This document shows, in pieces, positions 35,042-43,093 of a stretch of DNA of 64,000 nt. Location of the stretch: positions 6,882,001 to 6,946,000 of the forward strand of contig NZ_JBEJGY010000004.1 of NCBI RefSeq assembly GCF_040253615.1, written 5' to 3'. The notes beneath the pieces were generated by a model. That model was not told where the DNA came from. It saw nothing but the letters and a program-made list of their open reading frames with translations, and did no database searches. The position numbers and the translations under genes were made by a program. This DNA is from Streptomyces sp. Edi4. GTDB lineage: Bacteria > Actinomycetota > Actinomycetes > Streptomycetales > Streptomycetaceae. Each line of letters opens with the position of its first letter. Position 1 is the stretch's first letter.

Positions 35042-35719
35042 TTACGAGACGAACTCCTCGTCCCCGTAACGCACTTGCGCCGTGTCCCAGTCGACCCCGA
35101 GGGCCTGGGTGAGCTCCTTCGCCACCGGCAGGTCGGCGACCGGAGTGACGAGGATGAGCCGCCCGTCCAGGGTGACCGAGCCGCCGCCCAGCTGGTCGCG
35201 CGCCTCGGGGTCGGCGAGCAGCGCGTCGCGGAGCGCGGTCGGCGAGACACCGGGCGCCTGAATCTCCACGGCGTCGGTCGCGGGCGACATACGCGCAAGG
35301 CAGCGGAAAGTCAGCACTGACTCCTGGTAGTAGCGCTTTCCGATCACTCCGGCGATGTGGCGCAGCCCGTCCGGGCTGACGTGGCCGATGTCGAACTCGC
35401 GCGAGCGCTCATAAGTGGTCTGCTGCAACTCCCTTGACCAGAAAAGGCCGTTGAGGAGCTTCGAGGGGCCCGGCCGCGCCCCGTTGGCATGGATGATGCC
35501 GCGCACCTCGTGGTCGAACCGGGTCAGACGCGTCTTGAGCCTGGGGTCCGCCGGGTCGGTGATGATCGCTGTGTTGTCGGTGGCGAAGATCTGCGCCGGG
35601 GGACAGTCGCGCGTCGCCGCACCCGCGTTCGCGCTCTCCGCGCCCGTCCCCACTCCCGCCCCTGTTACGGCCAGCGTCAGGGTGCTGACCGCGACCAGGA
35701 CGCGCAACCTCAGTTTCAT
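35042..35719 (-). CDS. secreted protein of unknown function
   Basis: 225 residues with a clear signal peptide (MKLRLRVLVAVSTLTLAVTGAGVGTGAESANA). The mature part has two cysteines (RDCPPAQ and TFRCLARM) that may form a disulphide, and DIGHVSPDGLRHIAGVIGKRYYQES as its most conserved-looking piece. No family recognised. The minus-strand neighbour upstream (GPP34) is 50 bp away, so co-transcription is possible. Confidence 0.7.
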   Translation of the reverse strand: MKLRLRVLVAVSTLTLAVTGAGVGTGAESANAGAATRDCPPAQIFATDNTAIITDPADPRLKTRLTRFDHEVRGIIHANGARPGPSKLLNGLFWSRELQQTTYERSREFDIGHVSPDGLRHIAGVIGKRYYQESVLTFRCLARMSPATDAVEIQAPGVSPTALRDALLADPEARDQLGGGSVTLDGRLILVTPVADLPVAKELTQALGVDWDTAQVRYGDEEFVS

Positions 35720-35769
35720 TCCTCAACTCCCTGTCCGGATGCGGGCGGGCGCTCGGTCGCCAGAGCGGT

Positions 35770-36396
35770 TCACTGGCCGCGCCAGATGTTGTCGAAGGCG
35801 GCGTCCTCGATGGTGCGCCGCTGTCGCTCGCCGGCGAGTTCCGTCACCGCCTCGTCAACGGCGGCCAGCACGGTGACGATCGTGTCCGAGGTCAGGCGTG
35901 CGAGCTCGTCGGCCGCCGCGTCCTGGATCCGGACGGCGGCCGCGAGGGCGGCGAGCACGGGCTCGCCCGATGCCCAGCGCTCCGCCGCGCGGCGCCGATC
36001 CGGTGAGTCGACGACCACGGTCCGGCCCGAGCTGAGCGGGTGGAAGCGGTGCCGCTGACGGATGAGGCGGCCCTCGGACTCCATGGTGGCGAGGTAGGCG
36101 GCGCGCAGGCCCCGGCCCCGGCGCCACAGCCATTCCTCGACGGTCTCGTACGGGGGCTGTCGCGTGAGCGCCGATGCCGCTTCGGCCAACTGCCGTTCGC
36201 CCAGGGCGTCCAGTGTGCTCGGCGCGTACATCGGGTCCGGCACGATGCGGTCAGCCTCGACGGTGAGCGCATGGGCGGCGGCGAGGTCGAGGAGTTCGGC
36301 TCCGGCCAGGGCGAGCGAGAGATCCCCCTGCTCGACGGGACAGTCTGCGGCGGGGACGTCCATGCTGACGATCAGCAGGTCCCGTGCTGTGGTCAT
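35770..36396 (-). CDS. GPP34 (GOLPH3/Vps74-like) family protein
   Basis: 208 residues from ATG 36394-36396 (MTTARDLLIVSMDV). An all-helical protein with the GPP34 opening: a short N-terminal strand, then QGDLSLALAGAELLDLAAAHALTVEADRIVPD, and later EEWLWRRGRGLRAAYLATMESEGRLIRQRHR. In eukaryotes the family binds phosphatidylinositol-4-phosphate at the Golgi; the many Streptomyces members are of unknown function. The extra upstream frame to 36597 is not supported. Confidence 0.85.
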   Translation of the reverse strand: MTTARDLLIVSMDVPAADCPVEQGDLSLALAGAELLDLAAAHALTVEADRIVPDPMYAPSTLDALGERQLAEAASALTRQPPYETVEEWLWRRGRGLRAAYLATMESEGRLIRQRHRFHPLSSGRTVVVDSPDRRRAAERWASGEPVLAALAAAVRIQDAAADELARLTSDTIVTVLAAVDEAVTELAGERQRRTIEDAAFDNIWRGQ

Positions 36397-36890
36397 GTGG
36401 CTTCCCTGTCGGAGTCGGAAGGGGCGATCGGTGCCGGAGTGTACGGCGGTACGGCTCGGCACACCCCCACCATGTGGTGCGGGCGCCCGAATGCCCGGCA
36501 GGACGAGCGGCGCACGGCGAGAACGAGGCCCGCGCGTCGCCCTGTTGGAGCAGCGGCACGAGGAGAGGGTCCGTGGCTGGGCCCCGGCGGGTTCCACGGT
36601 AGGTGCTCGGCGACCCGTCCCGGCCCGGCCCAGCCCGTCACGGCCCCGTGCCTGCCGGGCCGCTCGGTGACGCGGTTGAGAGCGCGATCAGCGAGCGGCG
36701 GGCGGCGAAGTTGCTCTGGACGCTGCCCCTGCGCGCGGTGGCTGGAAGCCGCGGAAACGGGGGAGAGGGCAGGGGGTCGGCAACCCCCAGGGCGACGGTG
36801 CCGATCGCCCGGCCGCCCAGGCACGGACCTCGGCCGGCCACGCCACGACCGAACGCCCAGCCGGCAGGCCTTGGCGGAGCACCGAACGCC

Positions 36891-36963
36891 GAGCGCCAAG
36901 CACCGAGGACCGAGCGCCAAGCACCGAGGACCGAGCGCCAAGCACCGAGGACCGAGCGCCAAG
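36891..36963. repeat. 21-bp tandem repeat, three perfect copies plus a partial
   Basis: Units of 21 bp built on GAGCGCCAAGCACCGAGGAC begin at 36891, 36912 and 36933; the partial copy GAGCGCCAAG is at 36954. It is in the 36397-37187 gap. A rightward frame through it would encode ERQAPRT repeats, but its flanks look non-coding. A variant palindrome TGAGAGCGCGATCA lies at about 36677. I see no gene in this gap. Confidence 0.9.
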
Positions 36964-37187
36964 CCGATCTGGTCCAGCCCGGGACCCGGGACGGATCTGG
37001 TCCAGCGTGGAGCCACCGGGCCGGACCCATGGGGGTGCGGGAAGCCGGGGCCCGGGGTACAGAGCCGTGCCCCGGCGCCTGGCCGGCCGCGCTCCAGGCC
37101 ATGGCTGGGACGCGGCCCGAGTCGGGCCTGCCACCCACTCCGACAGAGGAGGACGGCGTAACCGTACGCCTGTGATCAGATGGACCC

Positions 37188-37628
37188 ATGTCCCGTCGCA
37201 CCAAGCGTCCCGCACGTCCCGCACGTCCCGCCGCCGAGAGCCCAGGCCCGAAGGCCTGCCCCTGCGGCCTGACTGCCACCTACGCCGAGTGTTGTGGCCG
37301 CTACCACGCGGGTACGGCCGCCGCCCCCACCGCCGAGGCGCTGATGCGTTCCCGGTTCAGCGCGTTCGCGGTCCAGGACGGCCCGTATCTGCTGCGCACC
37401 TGGCATCCCGACACTCGGCCCGCGAGCCTCGACCTGGACCCCGGCATGTGCTGGACGCGTCTGGAAATCCTGGGCACCACCGACGGCAGCGCCTTTCACT
37501 CCACCGGCACGGTCACCTTCCGGGCGCACTACACCCACGGCGCGGAGGCGGGATCGCTCCACGAGCAGAGCCGTTTTTCGCGGGTCGAGGGCAGGTGGGT
37601 CTATCTGGACGCGGTCTTCGCCGACTGA
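37188..37628 (+). CDS. YchJ-family protein with SEC-C-like metal site
   Basis: 146 residues. The N-terminal basic, proline-rich segment is followed by CPCGLTATYAECCGRYHAG (about residues 24-42), the cysteine cluster of the SEC-C/YchJ zinc motif. The NTF2-like YchJ fold follows (AEALMRSRFSAFAVQDGPYLLRTWHPDTRP, and EQSRFSRVEGRWVYLDA). Function unknown. The stop codon lies in a 9-bp tandem repeat. Confidence 0.9.
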   Translation: MSRRTKRPARPARPAAESPGPKACPCGLTATYAECCGRYHAGTAAAPTAEALMRSRFSAFAVQDGPYLLRTWHPDTRPASLDLDPGMCWTRLEILGTTDGSAFHSTGTVTFRAHYTHGAEAGSLHEQSRFSRVEGRWVYLDAVFAD

Positions 37629-37685
37629 CGCCACTGACGCGACTGATGTGACTGACGCGACTGACGCCACGGACGCGACTGACGC
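37623..37685. repeat. 9-bp tandem repeat over the ychJ-like stop codon
   Basis: Seven units of GACTGACGC (with CACTGACGC, GACTGATGT and CACGGACGC variants). The first begins inside the last aspartate codon and supplies the TGA stop (37626-37628). The period of 9 keeps TGA in the same frame. Confidence 0.9.
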
Positions 37686-37855
37686 GACCCGGGACGCGCT
37701 CCCCCGGCCGGTGTGAATTGAGTGGTCACGTGCCTCCACGCACGCCGTTCAGCGGCCGACGGCTGAACGCCGGCATCCAGGCCACATCCAGGCCACCCCG
37801 GCACACCCGGCACACCCGGAACGCACGGAACGGACGGTGACACGAGAAACGCCGG

Positions 37856-37869
37856 TGAGAGCGCTCTCA
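37856..37869. repeat. perfect dispersed palindrome between convergent genes
   Basis: TGAGAGCGCTCTCA, full match. It lies 7 bp beyond the stop of the minus-strand MFS gene, in the convergent gap, where a terminator would be expected; the dyad is short for a terminator. Confidence 0.9.
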
Positions 37870-37875
37870 GGTCTC

Positions 37876-39948
37876 TCAGGCGGGGTTGGACGCGAACGCC
37901 TTTTCGCGGATCGCCGGTAGGCCGTTCGCCAGGTCCTCGGCCATCAGGCGCTTCGCGATCACGTCGGCGGCGGCCCGCAGTTCCGCGCTGCGTGGCCGGC
38001 CTCGGTCCTTCTCCAGCTGCTCGTTCAGCCAGGCCGCCCAGGAGTCGGTGATGGTGGCGACCTCGCGTTCCCCGGCGGGGGTGTGCGAGAAGTAGCTGCC
38101 CTCGCGGCTGAGGAAGCCCTCGTCCACCATGCGCTGGAACACCGGCACCAGCACCTCCGGCGGCACCTGGCGGCGCGCGGCGATCAGGCCGAGGCTGGCG
38201 TGACCGACCATCCGCGTGTACTGCTCGACCTGCATGACCGCCCAGGCTCCCGCCACGTCGAGCCGGGTGTCGGAGGCCGCGACGATGCGCCGCGCGGTGT
38301 TCATGTCCGCCCCGCGCACGATCTTTCCGACGGCGAGTTCGAGCACCTTGGCCGGGTCGCCGGTGGTCGGCTGCGCGAAGCCCTCGCCCATGTCGGTGGA
38401 GGCGGAGCGCGCGGTGTCGCGCAGCTCGACCTGCTTGAGGAAGAGCGCTACCAGGAAGCCGACGGCGGCGACGGGCACCGTCCACAGGAACACGGTGTGG
38501 AGGCTGTCGGAGTACGCCCTCACCAGGGGGGCGGCCGAAGCCGGCGGCAGTTGGTGCAAGCCCGTCGGGGACTGCGCGGCCCGGGCGAGCGCCGCCGGGT
38601 CCGTCCCGCCGGCCCGTGCCGCCGCGGCGATCCCGTCCTGGAGGTTCGTCTTCAGTGTGTTGGCGTAGATCGTGCCGAACACGGCGGTGCCGAACGAGCT
38701 GCCCAGCGTGCGGAAGAAGGTGACTCCGGACGTCGCCGTGCCGAGGTCCGCGTAGTCGACCGTGTTCTGTACGGCGATGGTGAGGACCTGCATGCACAGC
38801 CCGATGCCGAGCCCGAGCACGAACATGTAGAGCGATTCCAGCCAGGCTCCCACCCCGGGCCCCATCAGGGACAGAAGATACAGACCCACCCCCATGACCA
38901 GGGCGCCGACGATGGGAAAGACGCGGTACTGACCGGTCCTGCTCACCACGTTGCCGCTGAAGATGGATGCGATGAGCAGGCCGACGACCATGGGCAGGGT
39001 GCGTACGCCGGAGAGGGTGGCCGAGTCGCCGTCCACGTACTGCAGATAGGTGGGCAGGAAGGTCATCGCGCCCAGCATCGCGAAGCCCACGATGAAGCTG
39101 AGGACCGAGCACACCGTGAAGACTGGGTTGCGGAACAGGCGCATCGGCAGCATCGCTTCGACGGCCCGGGTCTCCACCCAGCAGAACAATGAGAGCGCTA
39201 TCACGCCGACCGCGAACAGCGTGATGATGGTCGCCGAACCCCACGCGTACTCGTTTCCGCCCCAACTCGTCGCGAGAATAAGGGCACTGGCGCCCGCGGC
39301 GACCAGGCCGATGCCGAGGTAGTCGATGACGGGCTTGGCCGTCGAGCGGACCGAGGGGATGTTACGGGCCGCCGCGATCACCACGAGCACGGCGATGGGC
39401 ACGTTCACGTAGAAGGCCCAGCGCCAGCTCAGATGGTCGGTGAACACCCCGCCGAGCAGGGGACCGATGACGGTCGACACACCGAACACGGCGCCGATCG
39501 CACCCTGGTACTTGCCGCGTTCGCGCAGGGGGATCACGTCGGCGATCAGTGCCATCGCGGTCACCATCAGGCCGCCGGCACCGATACCTTGCAGCGCCCG
39601 CCAGGCGATGAGCAGGGACATGTTCGTCGCGAGCCCGCACAGGAACGAGCCGGTGATGAAGATGATCGCGGATACCTGGAAGACGACCTTGCGGCCGAAC
39701 AGGTCACCGAACTTGCCCACCAGAGCGGTGGCGACGGTCTCCGCCAGCAGGTAGGACGTGACCACCCATGACATGTGGGCGGCGCCGCCGAGGTCCGAGA
39801 CGATGGTGGGGAGAGCGGTTCCAACGATGGTCTGGTCGAGCGCGGCCAGCAGCATGCCGAGCATGATCGTGCCGAAGACGATGTTCCGCTGCCGGACATC
39901 GAGCACGGGTGGCGCGGACACGGGTGCTGTATCGCTGGCGGTGGTCAC
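37876..39948 (-). CDS. MFS drug exporter (DHA2/EmrB-QacA type) with C-terminal cytosolic domain
   Basis: 690 residues from GTG 39946-39948 (VTTASDTAPVSAPP); the longer frame upstream is low-complexity. Fourteen membrane helices are suggested. Motif A is FGDLFGRKVVF, motif C is GAVFGVSTVIGPLLGGVF, and LDQTIVGTALPTIVSDL in helix 1 carries the DHA2 motif D1. After the last helix (VAAVGFLVALFLKQ, near residue 535) about 150 cytosolic residues follow, including RRQVPPEVLVPVFQRMVDEGFLSREGSYFSHTPAGEREV, which resembles a MarR/winged-helix fold. A palindrome variant (39190-39203) falls in a membrane segment and is read as IALSLF. The gap 39949-40336 holds no gene I can support. Confidence 0.9.
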   Translation of the reverse strand: MTTASDTAPVSAPPVLDVRQRNIVFGTIMLGMLLAALDQTIVGTALPTIVSDLGGAAHMSWVVTSYLLAETVATALVGKFGDLFGRKVVFQVSAIIFITGSFLCGLATNMSLLIAWRALQGIGAGGLMVTAMALIADVIPLRERGKYQGAIGAVFGVSTVIGPLLGGVFTDHLSWRWAFYVNVPIAVLVVIAAARNIPSVRSTAKPVIDYLGIGLVAAGASALILATSWGGNEYAWGSATIITLFAVGVIALSLFCWVETRAVEAMLPMRLFRNPVFTVCSVLSFIVGFAMLGAMTFLPTYLQYVDGDSATLSGVRTLPMVVGLLIASIFSGNVVSRTGQYRVFPIVGALVMGVGLYLLSLMGPGVGAWLESLYMFVLGLGIGLCMQVLTIAVQNTVDYADLGTATSGVTFFRTLGSSFGTAVFGTIYANTLKTNLQDGIAAAARAGGTDPAALARAAQSPTGLHQLPPASAAPLVRAYSDSLHTVFLWTVPVAAVGFLVALFLKQVELRDTARSASTDMGEGFAQPTTGDPAKVLELAVGKIVRGADMNTARRIVAASDTRLDVAGAWAVMQVEQYTRMVGHASLGLIAARRQVPPEVLVPVFQRMVDEGFLSREGSYFSHTPAGEREVATITDSWAAWLNEQLEKDRGRPRSAELRAAADVIAKRLMAEDLANGLPAIREKAFASNPA

Positions 39949-40336
39949 CCTGGCAGCGTCACACCGCCGCAGGTGGCGCGCATGCGGTGTAGGCCGCGCG
40001 GATGAGGGGGCGCCGGACGCCGGCACGGGGAGCGGGGGAGTCCGGGGCGACCGGTGCCGGGGCGGCGGGGCCCCCGGGCTGGTGCTGGGAGCGCAGGGCA
40101 TGGGCGTCGACCACTGCCGGGTCGGCGGACGCGCGGCCTACTCCTGCCGCGGACGAAGCGCGCGGTCGGCTGTCCGGCGCTGGGGGCGGAGGGCGTCCGG
40201 GGCCTCCGGTGCCGAGGCGAAGAGCGTCCGGGGTGCCGGTGCCGGGCTCAGACCCCAGCACGGTCGCGACCCGCGCTGTCACGTGGGCCCGGGCCCCCGG
40301 CCAATACGGGTCGTGACCGGTTACGTCGGCTCAGGC

Positions 40337-41341
40337 TCAGGTCCTCAGCGCGACGTCGGAACCGGTCGCCGGTTCGGGCAGGGGTCGCACGTGTGGCCCG
40401 GCGCGGTGCAGCCTGGGCAATGCCGGTACGGAGGCGAGGAAGACCAGGGTCGTGAGCACGAACGGCCAAGTGAAGGCGTGTCCGCCGACCGGCGCGGAGA
40501 GCGCTCTCACGGCGGGGCCCAGCACGGTGGCCACCACCGCGCCCACCACCGCGAAACCGAGGCTCCACCGGTCCGCGGCCAGCAGCACCCCGCAGAGCGC
40601 CATCGCCACGAGTACCGCGTTGTAGCCCATGGTGCCGTCCACGATCCGGGCGGTGGGCGCCCCGAGTGCCCACGCGGTCACCAGGCCGACGGAGCTTCCC
40701 ACGCAGGCCATCGCCCCGGCCGTCCGGCTGGCCGCGAAGATGCCGACCAGGAGGATCAGGCCCACGTACCACTGCGGCATCAGGAAGATCTGGGCGATGT
40801 TGGCGAAGAAAGCGCGTCCCACGTCGTCGACGGCGAGGGCGACCGAACCCTCGGCCGCGCGACTCAGTTCAGCCGTCCCCGGGCCGTGGTGCCACACCCG
40901 CTCGAACCCGGGCGCCGCGATCGTCATCGCGCTCGCCGTCAGGCAGAAGGGCAGCGTCAAGGTGGGCAGACCCCAGCCGCGCAACAGCGTGGTGGAGGCC
41001 GCGGTGACCACGGTGACGACCGCGCAGCCGCCGGCGGCCAGCACCATCGTGGAAGGGTACTGGGGCCCGAGGAACACGGCGAAGCCGACCGCGACCAGGC
41101 AGGCGTTGAACCCCTCCAGGCCGGCCGACACCCGGCTCCGGTCCACGCCGAGCAAGTGCGCGGTGCCGGTACCGAGCGCGGTGCCGAGGATACCGTAGAG
41201 GCCGTACTGCCATCCCGCGGCGAAGAGCGCGACGGTGAAGATGGCCCCGGTCACGGCGCTCGGCATGAACGGCACCTGTGCCTGGCCCCGCAGCACGTAC
41301 ACCGCGAACAGCCCCCGGTGTGCGGTGCGCGGCAGTCGCAC
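40337..41341 (-). CDS. urea transporter family protein
   Basis: 334 residues from GTG 41339-41341, with GGGAGG 7 bp upstream. About ten membrane segments. The family's two-fold repeat is visible as SRVSAGLEGFNACLVAVGFAVFLGPQYPS (about residues 60-88) and DGTMGYNAVLVAMALCGVLL (about residues 228-247), each with the NxxLVA signature of UT-type urea channels. No urease gene is in view. An exact core palindrome (40496-40509) is read as VRALSAP. The gap 41342-41674 holds only the palindrome at 41501. Confidence 0.88.
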   Translation of the reverse strand: MRLPRTAHRGLFAVYVLRGQAQVPFMPSAVTGAIFTVALFAAGWQYGLYGILGTALGTGTAHLLGVDRSRVSAGLEGFNACLVAVGFAVFLGPQYPSTMVLAAGGCAVVTVVTAASTTLLRGWGLPTLTLPFCLTASAMTIAAPGFERVWHHGPGTAELSRAAEGSVALAVDDVGRAFFANIAQIFLMPQWYVGLILLVGIFAASRTAGAMACVGSSVGLVTAWALGAPTARIVDGTMGYNAVLVAMALCGVLLAADRWSLGFAVVGAVVATVLGPAVRALSAPVGGHAFTWPFVLTTLVFLASVPALPRLHRAGPHVRPLPEPATGSDVALRT

Positions 41342-41500
41342 GTGAGCCTCCCTTGAGAACCGTGAAAGCGGCCGGTCGTGGCCAAGCGCACTGTAAGGGG
41401 CGGCATGGGGGATCCGGCAAGGGTCATATAGGCGGCGAACCGTCATGAAGCAGCCCGAAGTTCGCGCGTAGGTAAAGGTTTGTACACGACGACAGCGTGC

Positions 41501-41514
41501 TGAGAGCGCTCCCA
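41501..41514. repeat. dispersed palindrome copy upstream of the urea transporter
   Basis: TGAGAGCGCTCCCA, one mismatch, 160 bp upstream of the urea transporter start and downstream of the M1 peptidase. Confidence 0.75.
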
Positions 41515-41674
41515 GACGATGGCACGAGTGGTCCGCGCCCGCGCCCATCGGCCCCCCGCCCCCGAGCCCAGCCCGGCTCGGCCCTGTTCGGCCCCGCCCA
41601 GCCTCGGCCCAGCCCGACCCCGCCGCCCCGCCGGGATGACCCCTCACCTGACGAGACGCGCACCTGGTGGCGCG

Positions 41675-43093
41675 TCAGTTGGCCACCGGCTGCGGCAGTT
41701 CAGGGAGTTTCTTCTCGTAGAGCCACATCTGGAGCAGGGGCCGCACCTCGTCACCCGCCATCGCCTGCGCGTGGGCGATGAACGCGACGGTGTCGCCGAT
41801 CCGTCCGCGTCGGGCTTCGTGCCATCCGCGCAGCACCGCGAAGAACCGGTCGTCGCCCAGCGTCAGACGCAGCGCGTGCAAGGTGCACGCGCCCCGGGTG
41901 TAGAGCCGGTCGTCGAAGATGCGGCGCGGGCCCGGCTCGGCGAGCCGCAGGTTCTGGCCGCGCCGCGCGAGACCGCGCCACTCCCGGCGCGCGATCTCGT
42001 CGGCGCTGTCCTCGCCGATGTGCTCCGACCACAGCCACTCGGCATACGTCGCGAAGCCCTCGTTGAGCCAGATGTGGCGCCACTCGCGGATGCCCACGCT
42101 GTTGCCGAACCACTGGTGCGCCAACTCGTGGGCCACCAGGGTCTCCCAGCCGCGCCGCCCGTCGATGTGGTTGCGGCCGAACACCGAGCGGGTCTGGTTC
42201 TCGACCGGCGCGCCGAGGTCGGCGTCGACCACCACCGCGCCGTACGCCTCGAACGGGTAGGGCCCGAACAGGTGCGAGAAGTGCCGCAGCATGTCGGGCT
42301 GGCGGCCCAGATCGTGGCGGGCCGCGTCGGCGAGCCGCGACGGATAGGCGTTGTGCACCGGGATCGACCTGCCGCCCGGCAGCCCGGGCGCCAGCACGCT
42401 GTCGTGCTGGAAGCGGCCGGTGTAGAGCGCGGCCAGATAGGTGGCCATGGGACCGGGGTGGTGATAGGTCCACACATCGGTGGCGCCCTCGCTGCGGCAC
42501 TCGGTGAGCGTTCCGTTGGCGAGCGCCTGCCGGTCGCGCGGCACCGTGACCCGGAAGGTGTACGCCGCCTTGTCGTCGGGCCGGTCGTTGCAGGGGAACC
42601 AGGACGGCGCCCCGAGTGGCTGAGAGGCGACCAGGGTGCCGTCATGGCTGTCTCCGGTACGGTCCCAGCCGATGCTCCCGAACGGCGAGCGGATCGGTCC
42701 TGGCCGCCCCCCGTACCGTACCTTCGTCGTGAACGACGCTCCGGCCGCAACCGGTTGACTGGGCGTCAGGTACAGCTTGCCCTGGCGCTGCCGGACGCGG
42801 GCGGCCCTGCCGTCGATGTGCGCCGCCTGGGCGTTGAGCCGGAACAGATCGAGTTCCACCCGCTCCAAGGGCCGCAGCGCGACGGCCTGGATCAGCGCCG
42901 TACCGGCCAGGCGGCCGCTTGTGGAGTCGTAGGCGATCCGCAGATCGTAGGCGAGGGTGTCGTGCCCGTAGGAGCCGTGCTGGGGGAAGTAGCGGTCCCG
43001 GTGGCCGGTGGCCGACTCGTCCGCGATCGCGAGCGCGCCGAGCGTGGACAGGGCGGCGACCCGGACCAGGGACCGCCGGCTGTACCGGGTCAC
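41675..43093 (-). CDS. M1-family metallopeptidase, Tat-like exported, coupled to the Pls/PosA gene
   Basis: 472 residues. The N-terminus MTRYSRRSLVRVAALSTLGALAIA has a twin-arginine-type signal. Zinc ligands are seen in HELAHQWFGN (H322, H326) and NEGFATY (E345); GAPVENQ (294-300) is the exopeptidase motif. Its GTG start overlaps the synthetase stop by 4 bp (GTGA), so translation is coupled. In epsilon-poly-L-lysine producers a zinc aminopeptidase (Pld) trims the polymer and protects the producer; by position and family this is a candidate for that role. The coupling is seen, the role inferred. Confidence 0.88.
   Translation of the reverse strand: MTRYSRRSLVRVAALSTLGALAIADESATGHRDRYFPQHGSYGHDTLAYDLRIAYDSTSGRLAGTALIQAVALRPLERVELDLFRLNAQAAHIDGRAARVRQRQGKLYLTPSQPVAAGASFTTKVRYGGRPGPIRSPFGSIGWDRTGDSHDGTLVASQPLGAPSWFPCNDRPDDKAAYTFRVTVPRDRQALANGTLTECRSEGATDVWTYHHPGPMATYLAALYTGRFQHDSVLAPGLPGGRSIPVHNAYPSRLADAARHDLGRQPDMLRHFSHLFGPYPFEAYGAVVVDADLGAPVENQTRSVFGRNHIDGRRGWETLVAHELAHQWFGNSVGIREWRHIWLNEGFATYAEWLWSEHIGEDSADEIARREWRGLARRGQNLRLAEPGPRRIFDDRLYTRGACTLHALRLTLGDDRFFAVLRGWHEARRGRIGDTVAFIAHAQAMAGDEVRPLLQMWLYEKKLPELPQPVAN

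Noticed and set aside
36603..37175. Open frame encoding ERQAPRT repeats
   Set aside because: The repeat is a 21-bp DNA tandem repeat, the flanks are Pro/Arg/Gly-rich in all frames, and there is no ribosome site.
39949..40336. Small genes in the gap between the exporter and the urea transporter
   Set aside because: Frames there are alanine/glycine/arginine-rich shadows without start signals or recognisable motifs.
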